From Nitrosomonas sp. (lineage in GTDB: Bacteria > Pseudomonadota > Gammaproteobacteria > Burkholderiales > Nitrosomonadaceae): a DNA stretch of 64,000 nucleotides. Position numbers and translations under genes: made by a program. The notes beneath the pieces were generated by a model. That model was not told the origin of the DNA and did no database searches. It saw only the letters and a list, made by a program, of their open reading frames with translations. Positions 47,489 to 58,847 of this stretch are shown piece by piece (position 1 is the first letter of the stretch; each line of letters opens with the position of its first letter). Where the stretch lies: assembly GCA_020446045.1 (NCBI GenBank), contig JAGRFM010000129.1:1-64000 (forward strand), given 5' to 3'.

Positions 47489-48685
47489 ATGCGAAGAGTA
47501 GGAATTGGTTTGTTATTATTGCTATTGTCACTCAATAGCCTGGCCCATCAGCCACATGATCATATTGAGCATGAAACCAATCATATGTTAATGGATATTA
47601 TCAAGCCGGCAGACAGTGAAATATCCAAAATACTTAAGATTGACTACACTAACCAACCACAACAGGTTTTTCATTTACTTTCCACTGATACTCCCCCCGC
47701 CCAAACCATACGTCTTTCCTGGCAGCTCAGACAATCACTGGATGGGTTACACCTCCCTACACCCGTGTTAGTTGTTAATGGTGCTTACGAAGGACCGGTC
47801 ATGTGCCTTACTGCAGCAATTCATGGCGATGAATTAAACGGCATAGAAATTGTTCGTCGCATTTTGCATAATTTAGAACCGGAAAACCTTTCCGGAACCG
47901 TTATTGGTGTCCCGATAGTCAATTTACAAGGATTTCACCGTTCATCCCGGTATCTGACAGATCGCCGGGATTTGAATCGCTTTTTCCCGGGAAACCCACA
48001 AGGTAGTTCAGCAGCGCGCATTGCACATTCTTTTTTCCAAGAAATTATTGCTCATTGTGACTTTCTGGTCGATATTCATACGGGATCGGCATTACGAACC
48101 AATTTGCCACAAATCAGAGGAAACCTTTATATACCTGAGGTAGCCGCTTTTGCACATGCTTTTGGTATATCGGTCATTCTGCACAGCGAAGGCACAGAAG
48201 GCATGCTGCGGCATGCAGCCATCAATGCGGGAATACCAGCCGTCACACTGGAAGCGGGAAAGTCAAATACGCTACAAGAACCCGCCATACAGCACGGCGT
48301 TGAAAGTATATTAACCATGTTGGACAAACTCGGCATCATTTCAAACGACCATTCGGGCAATCTATTGGAATCCGTATATTACCGTTCCGAGTGGGTTCGC
48401 GCCGACCATGGCGGTATCTTATATGGTCATGTCAAACTCGGAGAAAAAGTAATCAAGGACATGGTTCTCGGTGTAATTACCGACCCAATCACTAATCTTC
48501 AAAGCGAAATTATCTCACCTTATGATGGGCAAATCATCGGCATGGCTGTTGATCAGGTTGTCATGCCCGGATTTGCCAGTTTTCATATTGGCATACAGGA
48601 TACAGAACGAAAAATAGCAAGAATGGAACGCCTACCTGAAAAGCAAAATGTTGAAAAAATGACACGCACACTTGAATCCGAATAA
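47489..48685 (+). CDS. Exported succinylglutamate desuccinylase/aspartoacylase family protein
   Basis: The 398-residue precursor has a Sec signal (MRRVGIGLLLLLLSLNSLA) followed by a His-rich start of the mature protein (HQPHDHIEHETNHM). The M14-like zinc site is visible as AAIHGDELNGIEIVRRI (His and Glu) near residue 112 and FLVDIHTGS (His) near residue 193. A C-terminal beta barrel-like domain follows (HGGILYGHVKLGEKVIKD, then ISPYDGQIIGMA). Relatives remove acyl groups from N-acyl amino acids or trim peptides. Export and the His-rich tip are unusual; the substrate is unknown. Confidence 0.85.
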   Translation: MRRVGIGLLLLLLSLNSLAHQPHDHIEHETNHMLMDIIKPADSEISKILKIDYTNQPQQVFHLLSTDTPPAQTIRLSWQLRQSLDGLHLPTPVLVVNGAYEGPVMCLTAAIHGDELNGIEIVRRILHNLEPENLSGTVIGVPIVNLQGFHRSSRYLTDRRDLNRFFPGNPQGSSAARIAHSFFQEIIAHCDFLVDIHTGSALRTNLPQIRGNLYIPEVAAFAHAFGISVILHSEGTEGMLRHAAINAGIPAVTLEAGKSNTLQEPAIQHGVESILTMLDKLGIISNDHSGNLLESVYYRSEWVRADHGGILYGHVKLGEKVIKDMVLGVITDPITNLQSEIISPYDGQIIGMAVDQVVMPGFASFHIGIQDTERKIARMERLPEKQNVEKMTRTLESE

Positions 48686-48832
48686 ATGATACCGGATCCC
48701 GTTTTATTTTCATTGTGTTAATGTCTGCTCGTTTGACTGCACCTATCGCTTTCCGTATATTGCGTCTTGAACATCGCGAAAAAGGAATGCTTAAAATATT
48801 CTGTTCATATACCTCAAATATTCTTCGGTTTA

Positions 48833-50053
48833 ATGCAATTTTCTGAAAATCGCTGGCTGGTAGTGGCCGGTGCGCTGATTATCCAGATATGCCTGGGTGC
48901 AATCTACAGCTGGAGTGTTTTTGTCAATCCGCTTAAATCCGTGTTTTCGTTTACGACAACACAAACACAAGTCATTTTTTCTCTGGCTTTGGCAACATTT
49001 GCGTTGGTCATGATTTATGCCGGCAAACTGCAGGATCGATTGGGTCCACGTAAAGTGGCGACGTTGGGTGGTATCGTTTTGGGTTCGGGATATCTGCTGG
49101 CTTCGCTAACCGGTGGTGATTTTTTTCTGATCGCATTGACCATTGGCATTATAGGCGGCGCCGGTATCGGTTTTGCTTATGTCTGCCCTATCGCCGCATG
49201 CGTCAAATGGTTTCCGGATAAACGCGGTATGATAACCGGTATTGCTGTGGCTGGTTTCGGGGCAGGCGCCTGGTTTTTCGCTAAACTGGCATCCCATTTT
49301 ATTGACAGTTATGGCATTCTGGCATCATTTATGTATCTGGGCTTTATATTTATGGCATCAGTTGTTATCGGTGCTCAATTGCTTAGAAATCCACCTGAAG
49401 GATGGAAACCTGCAGGGTGGAATCCACCCGCATCGGGATCTGCCGCATTCTTAGCTACTGGTTCCACTACAGATTACAAATGGCAAGAAATGATCCGGCA
49501 CAAACAATTTTGGATGCTCTGGATTATGTTCGTTTGCGGTGCAATTGCCGGGTTACTGGTCATCGGTATACTGAAGCCCTATGGGTTATACAGCGGACTC
49601 AGTGCAACTGCTGCGGCCAATGCGGTCGGCGTTCTGGCGCTGTTTAACGGTGCAGGACGCATCATCTGGGGTATGGTATCGGACAAGATCGGGCGGAAAA
49701 ATGCGATGACACTGCTGTTTTTGTTGCAAGGCGTGATGATGCTCGTACTGAGTGAAATGGGATCAAGCGAAATAACATTATCCATCGCTGCTGCGTGGGT
49801 CGGATTTAATTTCGGTGGAAATTTAGCACTGTTCCCAACAACGGCAGCCGATTATTTTGGCACAAAAAATGTTGGTATAAATTACGCGCTTTTGTTCACC
49901 GCTTACGGCGTTGCCGGTATCGCAGGTCCCATCCTGGCCGGTAGTGTATTCGATATGACCGGCAGTTATATATGGGCGTTTATCCCTTCTGGTGCAGCTT
50001 GCCTGATTGCTGCTGGCGTTTCACTCGGCCTTCGCTCGCCATCAAGAAACTAA
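48833..50053 (+). CDS. OFA-family MFS transporter (oxalate/formate antiporter-like)
   Basis: Starting at ATG 48833 (MQFSENRWLVVAGALIIQIC) gives 406 residues with twelve membrane helices; a TTG further upstream would add 22 polar residues. Typical OFA features are LGAIYSWSVFVNPLKSVF, LQDRLGPRKVATLGGIVLGS, FAYVCPIAACVKWFPDKRGM and GLAVAGFGAG-like text, plus the C-half ALFNGAGRIIWGMVSDKIGR. OFA transporters exchange carboxylates such as oxalate and formate, but many are uncharacterised. Its neighbour, the exported deacylase, could release an acid, but this is speculation. Confidence 0.88.
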   Translation: MQFSENRWLVVAGALIIQICLGAIYSWSVFVNPLKSVFSFTTTQTQVIFSLALATFALVMIYAGKLQDRLGPRKVATLGGIVLGSGYLLASLTGGDFFLIALTIGIIGGAGIGFAYVCPIAACVKWFPDKRGMITGIAVAGFGAGAWFFAKLASHFIDSYGILASFMYLGFIFMASVVIGAQLLRNPPEGWKPAGWNPPASGSAAFLATGSTTDYKWQEMIRHKQFWMLWIMFVCGAIAGLLVIGILKPYGLYSGLSATAAANAVGVLALFNGAGRIIWGMVSDKIGRKNAMTLLFLLQGVMMLVLSEMGSSEITLSIAAAWVGFNFGGNLALFPTTAADYFGTKNVGINYALLFTAYGVAGIAGPILAGSVFDMTGSYIWAFIPSGAACLIAAGVSLGLRSPSRN

Positions 50054-50102
50054 CCGAAAACAGGCCCGGATTTTGACCACTCTCAGCCAACAACCAAAAC
50101 TG

Positions 50103-51518
50103 ATGAAACGATTTGTAGTTTTCATTGCTTTAACCCTGATTGGTTTTAATGCTGAAGCCAAGATCACCGATCACAATAAACTATTGAGCGCGCAGTTGCT
50201 GGAGTTTCAGCAAGCGATGGAAGAAACATTTGCTTTGCGCCAGGCGGCGGTCAGTTTTTTTGAAAAGATTCAATACACACCCGTATTAAGTGGCGATAAC
50301 ATGGTCATTTTAGGTCAGGGCATGGATGATAACCTGCGTTTGCAACATGCGTTGATGATCTATCAGCAATCGTATCAGGCATGGGTACGCAACACACAAA
50401 ATGTCAAACAACTGGAGCGTCTGACGCGTATCAAGGGTGTGCTTATTGCTTTGAATGCCAGTCTGGCGTTGTATGACAACTACGCTTTGGCGGTGTATCT
50501 ATATGAAAAGAACCCCCGGTTAAACGCCATACTGAATACCGGAGACCAATCTTTTGACCGTAAACGTAGCGAACTGTTTAAATCGGGGGTTGGCTTTCAT
50601 TCGTCCGTTAACCGGCAGAAAATAAGGCAAGCCATCACGTTTATCGACGCGAACGAAACTTTTATCCGGGAAATGGCTGATGACGACGAACTGGCTTACC
50701 TCTATACATTGATGCAAATGAGTCCTTCCTTATATGTTTTGAAAGACCGCGCCAACTTTTTAAAAAATCTGCACAGTGACTTTACTTTTTATTTAAGGCA
50801 AATCGTCAATTATTCAACGCTGGGGGGTAAAGATACTGTCAACTTTATATCAATGGTGTTTGGCAACACCGTCGGAATCGTCCAGACGCGCAAAGGAAAG
50901 CTTTACAATCAACCGGAAATTGAAGCGTATCTTAAGACACATTTGAAACCACTGGATATTCTGCTGGAAAAAACGCCATTCCGATTGACTGACAAACTGA
51001 TTCCCGGTCATTTCGGTCATGCCGCCATTTGGCTTGGAACCAAAACAGAACTGATTGAACTCGGCATCTGGGACCATCCCGACATAAGACCTTATCATCC
51101 TCAGATTGAAGACGGCCGCATGATTGTAGAAGCACTCCGCTCAGGTGTTAAAATCAATTCATTAGCTGATTTTATGAATATCGATGATCTCGCGGTTATC
51201 CGTCATAATCATTTATCGGCAACGATGACCCGTGAATATATTCTGAGAACGGCGCGTCAAATCGGCAAATCATACGATTTCAATTTCGATGTTGAAGAGC
51301 AGGAAAGAATCGTATGCTCAGAAATTGCTTATGTCGTATTCACCGATTTGAACTGGCCAACCCAGAAAACGCTGGGACGCCATACCATATCGCCTGACAA
51401 TATCGTACAAAAAGTTTTTATGGATAATCCCAAACTGAGTTTAACTGCCTTTTTTCACGACGGGGAAATTGTGGACATAGAACCGAAACAACGTTTGGCT
51501 GATTTAACAGGATTATAA
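50103..51518 (+). CDS. YiiX-like permuted papain-fold amidase, exported
   Basis: The ATG at 50103 gives 471 residues with a signal peptide (MKRFVVFIALTLIGFNAEA). The first ~320 residues are helical and unrecognised. The C-terminal part shows the YiiX/YaeF arrangement of circularly permuted NlpC/P60 enzymes: His in LIPGHFGHAAIWLGTKTELI near residue 305 and Cys in EERIVCSEIAYVVFTDLNWP-type text near residue 403. Such enzymes act on peptides or lipid-linked amides. It starts 50 bases after the transporter stop, so the two may be co-transcribed. The N-terminal extension is larger than in YiiX itself. Confidence 0.83.
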   Translation: MKRFVVFIALTLIGFNAEAKITDHNKLLSAQLLEFQQAMEETFALRQAAVSFFEKIQYTPVLSGDNMVILGQGMDDNLRLQHALMIYQQSYQAWVRNTQNVKQLERLTRIKGVLIALNASLALYDNYALAVYLYEKNPRLNAILNTGDQSFDRKRSELFKSGVGFHSSVNRQKIRQAITFIDANETFIREMADDDELAYLYTLMQMSPSLYVLKDRANFLKNLHSDFTFYLRQIVNYSTLGGKDTVNFISMVFGNTVGIVQTRKGKLYNQPEIEAYLKTHLKPLDILLEKTPFRLTDKLIPGHFGHAAIWLGTKTELIELGIWDHPDIRPYHPQIEDGRMIVEALRSGVKINSLADFMNIDDLAVIRHNHLSATMTREYILRTARQIGKSYDFNFDVEEQERIVCSEIAYVVFTDLNWPTQKTLGRHTISPDNIVQKVFMDNPKLSLTAFFHDGEIVDIEPKQRLADLTGL

Positions 51519-51565
51519 TTTTAACCGATTGGTTAAAACCGCTTATTACTCAATATTGACTGGAA

Positions 51566-52129
51566 ATGCAAAAAACTGCCGCCATTTTTCATGGCCTGGA
51601 TGGCTCGGAAAACAGTTTCTGGATACCCTGGTTGAAAACATCGCTTGAAACAGAAGGCTTTGATGTCTGGACACCGTCATTATCAGCATGTGAAGGGTTT
51701 GAAGACTTGGACAAATGGGTTAAAGAGGTTGCGGCTATTGCACCGCACAATCACTTTGATCTGATGGTGGGTCATTCAGCGGGCGGACCGTTAATTTTAA
51801 GGCTGTTGTCCCGCAATGATTTCACGGCTGACCATGTGATTTCCGTTGCCGGTTTTATCCAGCCACTGCCAGAAGGCCCGGCCGCTGAACAAGCTTATCC
51901 TCCCGGTTTTGACGTCCGTGCCATTAAAAACAATTGCCGCACACTTACTTATATCCATTCCGATAATGATCCGTGGGAATGCGGGCAGGAACAAGGCGAA
52001 TTCATGCGCCGCAGTCTCGGCGGGACACTCATCGTCATGACGGGTGAAGGTCATTTTGGTTCGGATTATATGAAGCAGCCGTATGAAAAATTTCCTTTGT
52101 TATTGCAGCATTGTCTGCTGGAAGGTTAA
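51566..52129 (+). CDS. RBBP9/YdeN-type alpha/beta hydrolase
   Basis: The 187-residue protein is a small serine hydrolase: AAIFHGLDGSENSFWIPWLK at the start, the nucleophile elbow DLMVGHSAGGPLILRLLSRN with Ser near residue 73, an acid in SDNDPWECG and the final His in GEGHFGSDYM. The TLEEFDVW-type second strand (TEGFDVWTPSLSA) is typical of the RBBP9/YdeN family. Substrates of bacterial members are mostly unknown. It is cytosolic and convergent with def, with a 21-base gap. Confidence 0.88.
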   Translation: MQKTAAIFHGLDGSENSFWIPWLKTSLETEGFDVWTPSLSACEGFEDLDKWVKEVAAIAPHNHFDLMVGHSAGGPLILRLLSRNDFTADHVISVAGFIQPLPEGPAAEQAYPPGFDVRAIKNNCRTLTYIHSDNDPWECGQEQGEFMRRSLGGTLIVMTGEGHFGSDYMKQPYEKFPLLLQHCLLEG

Positions 52130-52150
52130 GGCCAACAGCCATACACCAGT

Positions 52151-52684
52151 TTATTCGTCGATCACGGAACGATCCGGGAAAAGAACTTCAGCAAACCCGA
52201 ACGACCGATAATCTCTAATCCGCATGGGATAAAGAATACCCTGCAAATGATCGCATTCATGCTGCACCACACGCGCATGAAAACCGCTGGCTTCACGATC
52301 AATTTCATTGCCAAAATGATCAAATCCCTGATAGCGCAGACGAACATACCGCGGCACTTTACCGCGCAAACCGGGAACACTCAGACAGCCTTCCCAATCC
52401 TCTTCCATTTCATCGGATAACATTGTAAGTTTCGGATTGATCAAAACGGTAAAAGGTATTTCATCGGCATCCGGATAACGCTGATTTTTTTTGAAACCGA
52501 ATATCACGACTTGCAAACCGACACCGATTTGCGGTGCCGCCAACCCGGCGCCATCAAGCGAAGTCATCGTGTCTTGCATATCCTGAACCAGTGCATGAAG
52601 CTCAGGCGTATTAAATTGCGCTACCGTCTGAGCAACCTCCAGCAGCAGCGGCTCCCCCATTTTAAGTACCGTTTTGATCGCCAT
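52151..52684 (-). CDS. def: Peptide deformylase
   Basis: The 177-residue enzyme has the three deformylase motifs: [16 protein letters not shown] (motif 1), [11 protein letters not shown] with the metal Cys (motif 2), and [14 protein letters not shown], the HExxH with the catalytic Glu (motif 3). It removes the formyl group from nascent proteins. The start ([20 protein letters not shown]) matches the family, so the ATG is kept although it overlaps the end of the phosphorylase gene by 23 bases. It is not paired with fmt here; a second def elsewhere is possible. Confidence 0.95.
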   Translation of the reverse strand: MAIKTVLKMGEPLLLEVAQTVAQFNTPELHALVQDMQDTMTSLDGAGLAAPQIGVGLQVVIFGFKKNQRYPDADEIPFTVLINPKLTMLSDEMEEDWEGCLSVPGLRGKVPRYVRLRYQGFDHFGNEIDREASGFHARVVQHECDHLQGILYPMRIRDYRSFGFAEVLFPDRSVIDE

Positions 52685-53420
52685 AACAATTCACCACATG
52701 TTCCAGGATATTTCTGACGTGCACCATCGCCTGATCCAGGATGGCATAGATTTCTTTTAACGGAACGCCTTCGACATTATTGCCACGGCCGGCGGCAAAA
52801 TTGGCGACAACCGCCAGCGTTGCATAATTTAACCCCTGCTCTCTTGCCAAAGCGGTTTCAGGCATTCCCGTCATACCGACAATATCCGCACCATCGCGAT
52901 CCAGCCGGTTGATTTCAGCCGCAGTCTCTAAACGAGGCCCTTGTGTTGCAGCATAAACACCGCCATCAATAATGGTTTTTCCGGCTTGACGGGCAGCCTT
53001 TAAAATCAGCACACGCGTCTCGGGTGTGTAAGGTCGGGTAAAGTCGATATGCGTTACCGGTTCATCTCTGCTGTCAAAAAATGTAAAGTCTCTCCCGTAA
53101 GTGTAGTCAATAATTTGATCGGGCACAGCCAGACTGCCAGGCGACATATAATCACGTATGCCCCCCACTGCGGCAACCGCAATGACATGCTCAGGTTGCA
53201 ATGTTTTCAATGCCCAAATATTGGCGCGGTAATTAACCTGATGCGGCGGTATCGTATGACCATGTCCATGGCGGGCCAGAAAAACAATCTCCTGATTATT
53301 GATTCTGCCAAACGTAAAAGGCCCCGAAGGCTCCCCATACGGCGTCCGTATAATTTCACGATGCGATATTTCAAGGCAAGACAATTGCGCCATGCCACTG
53401 CCGCCGATTACTGCTAGCAT
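52662..53420 (-). CDS. Probable S-methyl-5'-thioinosine/thioadenosine phosphorylase
   Basis: The 252-residue protein starts [12 protein letters not shown] and has the family blocks [20 protein letters not shown] and [40 protein letters not shown] lies near residue 180. MTA phosphorylases that use adenine carry a T-D-Y-D-like segment; here the equivalent is VVANFAAG, with Asn where Asp is expected. That change suits a 6-oxopurine substrate, so 5'-methylthioinosine may be preferred. It salvages the thio-sugar from polyamine and homoserine-lactone synthesis. def overlaps its end. Confidence 0.85.
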   Translation of the reverse strand: MLAVIGGSGMAQLSCLEISHREIIRTPYGEPSGPFTFGRINNQEIVFLARHGHGHTIPPHQVNYRANIWALKTLQPEHVIAVAAVGGIRDYMSPGSLAVPDQIIDYTYGRDFTFFDSRDEPVTHIDFTRPYTPETRVLILKAARQAGKTIIDGGVYAATQGPRLETAAEINRLDRDGADIVGMTGMPETALAREQGLNYATLAVVANFAAGRGNNVEGVPLKEIYAILDQAMVHVRNILEHVVNCYGDQNGT

Positions 53421-53468
53421 ATTCCCTGTCAGTTATTCTAAAGTTGATGTATTAAGATTTTCTAACGT

Positions 53469-54293
53469 TTACTTGAATTTTTTCAAAGTCCCGGCTATCA
53501 ATACTCTTGCTCCCAAAAATTTCGCAATCGGTGATAAAAGGTATAACAATAACCTGTCCAACTTGACTAAAAATAACCATTTATCCGGCAATAACCTGCC
53601 AATAAAGAAATTAAAATACTTTTCCATTTCCGGTTTCGCCATAGACGCTGCTATAACGTTTATATCCTGTTCGGTCAATTTACGTTCATCTTCCGTAATA
53701 TAGGGTTTGTTACCGGCGTACACAAAATTGACCAGCTTGGGATACAACCATTTATCCACAAAATTTGAATAACGGATCCGGTGCGTAATCGAATGTGAAT
53801 ACACTTCATTAAAACAGAATATGGCGCCTGGTTTGGATATTCTCAGGATTTCATTCATGGATTTGGGAATATCAACATGATGCAGAATATCCCGCGCAAT
53901 AACAAAATCGAAAAAATCATTTTCATACTCCAGTTTTTCCGCAGGCATTTCTTTAAATTCGATATCTAGATCTTCCTTTTCTGCACGCTTACCCGCTATA
54001 AGAAGCGATTCAGGTGACAAATCGAAAGCTTTCACATTTGCACCACACTTCGCCAGAAAAAGTGCATCATCGCCAAAACCGCAGCCTACGACAAGGACAT
54101 TCTTCCCTTTAATGTCTTTATTGCGTAAATAAGTATACATTTCCCAAGATGCATTCCACCATCTTCTATCCTCACTGAGGACAATACTAAAGTTTACCGG
54201 TTTCTCCAGTAGCGCCATATGTTGCTTAGCATGCTCTCGATGATATTCGAGTTCACGCTGTTGTCTTTCTGTCAGTTGTTCCATGTCATCCAT
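53469..54293 (-). CDS. SAM-dependent methyltransferase
   Basis: ATG 54291-54293 follows a GGAGA site by 7 bases and gives 274 residues; a longer reading upstream runs through the hpt end and is rejected. The class I fold shows motif I VLVVGCGFGDDALFLAKCGA near residue 57, motif II AFDLSPESLL, and FDFVIARDILHHVDIPKSM near residue 115. The C-terminal third has hydrophobic stretches (LDRLLLYLLSPIAKFLGARV) that may touch the membrane. The substrate is unknown; similarity to lipid- or sugar-methylating groups is only general. It follows hpt after 49 bases on the same strand. Confidence 0.82.
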   Translation of the reverse strand: MDDMEQLTERQQRELEYHREHAKQHMALLEKPVNFSIVLSEDRRWWNASWEMYTYLRNKDIKGKNVLVVGCGFGDDALFLAKCGANVKAFDLSPESLLIAGKRAEKEDLDIEFKEMPAEKLEYENDFFDFVIARDILHHVDIPKSMNEILRISKPGAIFCFNEVYSHSITHRIRYSNFVDKWLYPKLVNFVYAGNKPYITEDERKLTEQDINVIAASMAKPEMEKYFNFFIGRLLPDKWLFLVKLDRLLLYLLSPIAKFLGARVLIAGTLKKFK

Positions 54294-54342
54294 GAATCCA
54301 TCTCCAATTATGCACAATACCCAGCAAATACCATTTATACCG

Positions 54343-54906
54343 CTACAATTGTTTAGTTTCCGCATGGATTGCATAAATAGCCGGCAAATTCCGCCAAGCG
54401 CCATGCACGTCCATACCAAAACCGAACACATAGCGATTCGGAAGGCTTAGTCCAACAAAATCGGCCTGAAAAGCTTTTGCTTTACCTAAATTTTTATCGA
54501 CAAGTACTGCGCTATGGAATGAGCGCGCACCACATTCGAGCACTTTTCTCCGTATCTCGGTCAATGTGACCCCTTCATCGAGAATATCGTCAATGACCAA
54601 TACCGAACGCCCTCTTATTTCTTCACGCTGCGGAAATAAAACCCAGTCCAATTCGCCACCCCTTGTTTTATTATGATAACGTGACACCTGTATACAATCA
54701 AAAACAAGTGGAAATGCCAACTTAGGTAATAAATGCCCGGCAAAAATAATCCCGCCTTTCATGACACATAATACCAGAGGAAAACATTCCGCCATTTTTT
54801 CCGTTATTTCATCGGCCAAACGTTGCACGGTTTGTTCGATAATTTCTGAGGGATAAATTAAATCTGCTGTTGTGAGAATCTGTTCGCTCTGTTCTTTAGT
54901 TAACAT
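54343..54906 (-). CDS. hpt: Hypoxanthine-guanine phosphoribosyltransferase
   Basis: The 187-residue protein carries the PRPP-binding motif SVLVIDDILDEGVTLTEIRR near residue 105, the flexible-loop text VSRYHNKTRGGELDWVLFPQ and a C-terminal VGLSLPNRYVFGFGMDVHGA. It joins hypoxanthine or guanine with PRPP for purine salvage. It lies 3 bases after ligA and upstream of the methyltransferase. The 6-oxopurine phosphorylase at 52.7 kb would release hypoxanthine, which this enzyme can recycle. Confidence 0.94.
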   Translation of the reverse strand: MLTKEQSEQILTTADLIYPSEIIEQTVQRLADEITEKMAECFPLVLCVMKGGIIFAGHLLPKLAFPLVFDCIQVSRYHNKTRGGELDWVLFPQREEIRGRSVLVIDDILDEGVTLTEIRRKVLECGARSFHSAVLVDKNLGKAKAFQADFVGLSLPNRYVFGFGMDVHGAWRNLPAIYAIHAETKQL

Positions 54907-54909
54907 GGA

Positions 54910-56994
<2,085 letters not shown>

Positions 56995-57036
56995 TCATGA
57001 AAGCCGTCATTGTAAAATACAAATCATTTGAAATTG

Positions 57037-57118
57037 ATGAATAAAAATATAAATTGCGCCTTGCCAAAAATAAAAAACAAAGCACTCTAAACACCATCCA
57101 ACTGAGGTTTTTAGGTTA
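57037..57118. mobile_element. Internally deleted copy of the ~240 bp element
   Basis: ATGAATAAAAATATAAATT (57037-57055) matches copy 3 at 31775-31793 exactly. The text then jumps to GCGCCTTGCCAAAAATAAAA and ends ATCCAACTGAGGTTTTTAGG, matching copy 3 from about 31908 to its right end. Around 115 internal bases and the left terminal repeat are missing. It lies between the divergent ligA and DUF2914 genes. Confidence 0.8.
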
Positions 57119-57220
57119 AAATTAATTTTAAATGATCAAAATCCCGGTTTGATTTTAATAGGTTTCTTGCTAAAAGTGCGCGTATCCCGATAAATCGTCA
57201 ATTGATTCGATGGTTCAAAA

Positions 57221-58120
57221 ATGTCTGATAACAAACTAAGAATTCGTATAAACCTTCAACAATCCACATCACTTGAGACAGAAGACCCAAATGAACAGGA
57301 AGTTTTGGAGACACAGCACACCGTTGATCACTGGGACGATCAAGAAAAGCTGCCATTTGACTGGCGCAAGATAACAATTGCGTCAACAATTTTTATTGCA
57401 CTCACTGGTTCTGCAGCATACTTTTTCCTGAATAATACCGGAACAAGCAGCCTTGAGAGTACTAACGGAGTGCTAACAGAATCGGATTATCCTGTAGATT
57501 ATTCATCACGATTTAATACATTTGATGATATTCAGCCTTCAACATCAGCAGATACCGCCGTTTTAACCGCGATTGATGCGCAAAACGATCCCGAGAATGT
57601 ACCGAATGTGCCTGCACCCCAAAATAAACCATCCAGTGCCGCAAGGACGATAGAGCCGGCTTCTCCACGACCGCCCACCAAGCCAACAGAAATGGCTGCT
57701 GACAAACATCTGGCAACATCGCACGCGCCAAAAGATAACAGCGATATCATGAACGAATCTGTTCAATCAGATTCAAATGTCTCTATGGCAGATCATCCTA
57801 GTGTTATTCGCGCGCATCTGACGCATCAAATCCGCCACCGGGAACCTGTTGACGAATTACACCGTATTGCAATTGAAGACGGTAAAAACAAAAGCATTTA
57901 TTTTTTTATTGAATTACACGGTCTTGCAAACCAATATGTAATCGTTGATTGGTATTTTGAAGGCCGGCATATGGCAGAAACAAAACTTCAAATTGGGGCC
58001 GATCAATGGCGAACCAATGCCAAGAAACTGTTACGCAAACAAAATATTGGTGCATGGAAAGTCGCGCTGCATGATCAAATGGGTAATGCATTGGCCGAAA
58101 GGCACTTCGTTGTTGAATAA
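57221..58120 (+). CDS. Single-pass membrane protein with DUF2914 domain
   Basis: The 299-residue protein has an acidic cytoplasmic N-terminus (about residues 1-48), one membrane helix (ITIASTIFIALTGSAAYFFL, about 50-70) and a Ser/Pro/Thr-rich linker. The C-terminal periplasmic DUF2914 domain (about residues 215-299) contains FFIELHGLANQYVIVDWYFE and WKVALHDQMGNALAERHFVV. The domain's function is not established. It is on the plus strand, 59 bases before the Nudix gene, and could be its operon partner. Confidence 0.85.
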   Translation: MSDNKLRIRINLQQSTSLETEDPNEQEVLETQHTVDHWDDQEKLPFDWRKITIASTIFIALTGSAAYFFLNNTGTSSLESTNGVLTESDYPVDYSSRFNTFDDIQPSTSADTAVLTAIDAQNDPENVPNVPAPQNKPSSAARTIEPASPRPPTKPTEMAADKHLATSHAPKDNSDIMNESVQSDSNVSMADHPSVIRAHLTHQIRHREPVDELHRIAIEDGKNKSIYFFIELHGLANQYVIVDWYFEGRHMAETKLQIGADQWRTNAKKLLRKQNIGAWKVALHDQMGNALAERHFVVE

Positions 58121-58179
58121 CGAAACGTTTATATTGAAAAAACAACCGATTTTGAACCATCAGGAGAATTAAGAAAAAC

Positions 58180-58734
58180 ATGAAATTTTGTAGTAGTTGC
58201 AGTGCACAAGTAGAGCTGCGCATTCCGGATGGGGACACATTGCTACGCCATGTATGCACCGTATGCCATGAGATTCATTATCAAAATCCCAAAATGGTCG
58301 TCGGCTGCATACCCGAATGGGAAGACAAAATTCTGTTATGCCGTCGTGCGATTGAACCCAGACTGGGATGGTGGACGTTACCGGCGGGGTTTATGGAAAA
58401 CAATGAAACGCTGGCACAAGCGGCAGCTCGGGAAACGCTGGAAGAAGCCAATGCACGCGTTGAAATTGGCGATCTTTATGCCATCTACAGTTTGCCACAC
58501 ATCAGTCAAGTCTACGCCCTGTTTCGTGCCAAATTACTGGATCTGGATTTTAAACCGGGAGTCGAAAGCAGTGAAGTCAAGCTCGTGTCCGAAGCAGAAA
58601 TTCCGTGGAATGAAATGGCTTTCCGTGTCATTCATGATCCGCTTAGACGCTATTTTAATGAACGCAACCAGGGAAAACTGGCCTTTCATACCGGAATTAT
58701 CGATCGTTCGCAAAAAACCGGATCAACATCCTAA
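58180..58734 (+). CDS. Nudix hydrolase with N-terminal zinc ribbon
   Basis: The 184-residue protein begins with two Cys pairs (MKFCSSC and HVCTVCHEIHY) forming a zinc ribbon, then a Nudix domain. The Nudix box runs from Gly70 to about residue 92: GFMENNETLAQAAARETLEE. The catalytic Arg84, Glu85, Glu88 and Glu89 are present, while the usual Gly near the end is Asn91. WWTLPAGFME is typical of zinc-ribbon Nudix enzymes that cleave ADP-ribose or FAD-type dinucleotides. The exact substrate cannot be read. Confidence 0.9.
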   Translation: MKFCSSCSAQVELRIPDGDTLLRHVCTVCHEIHYQNPKMVVGCIPEWEDKILLCRRAIEPRLGWWTLPAGFMENNETLAQAAARETLEEANARVEIGDLYAIYSLPHISQVYALFRAKLLDLDFKPGVESSEVKLVSEAEIPWNEMAFRVIHDPLRRYFNERNQGKLAFHTGIIDRSQKTGSTS

Positions 58735-58847
58735 TCCAAAATTAATATACCAGCTTCTTTAAAGCGATGTTATGGCGATAAACATCAAACAACCTGGTTT
58801 ATGATTTTTTTTCTGCAGGCTATAATATCTATTTTCTGTGCAAATTC

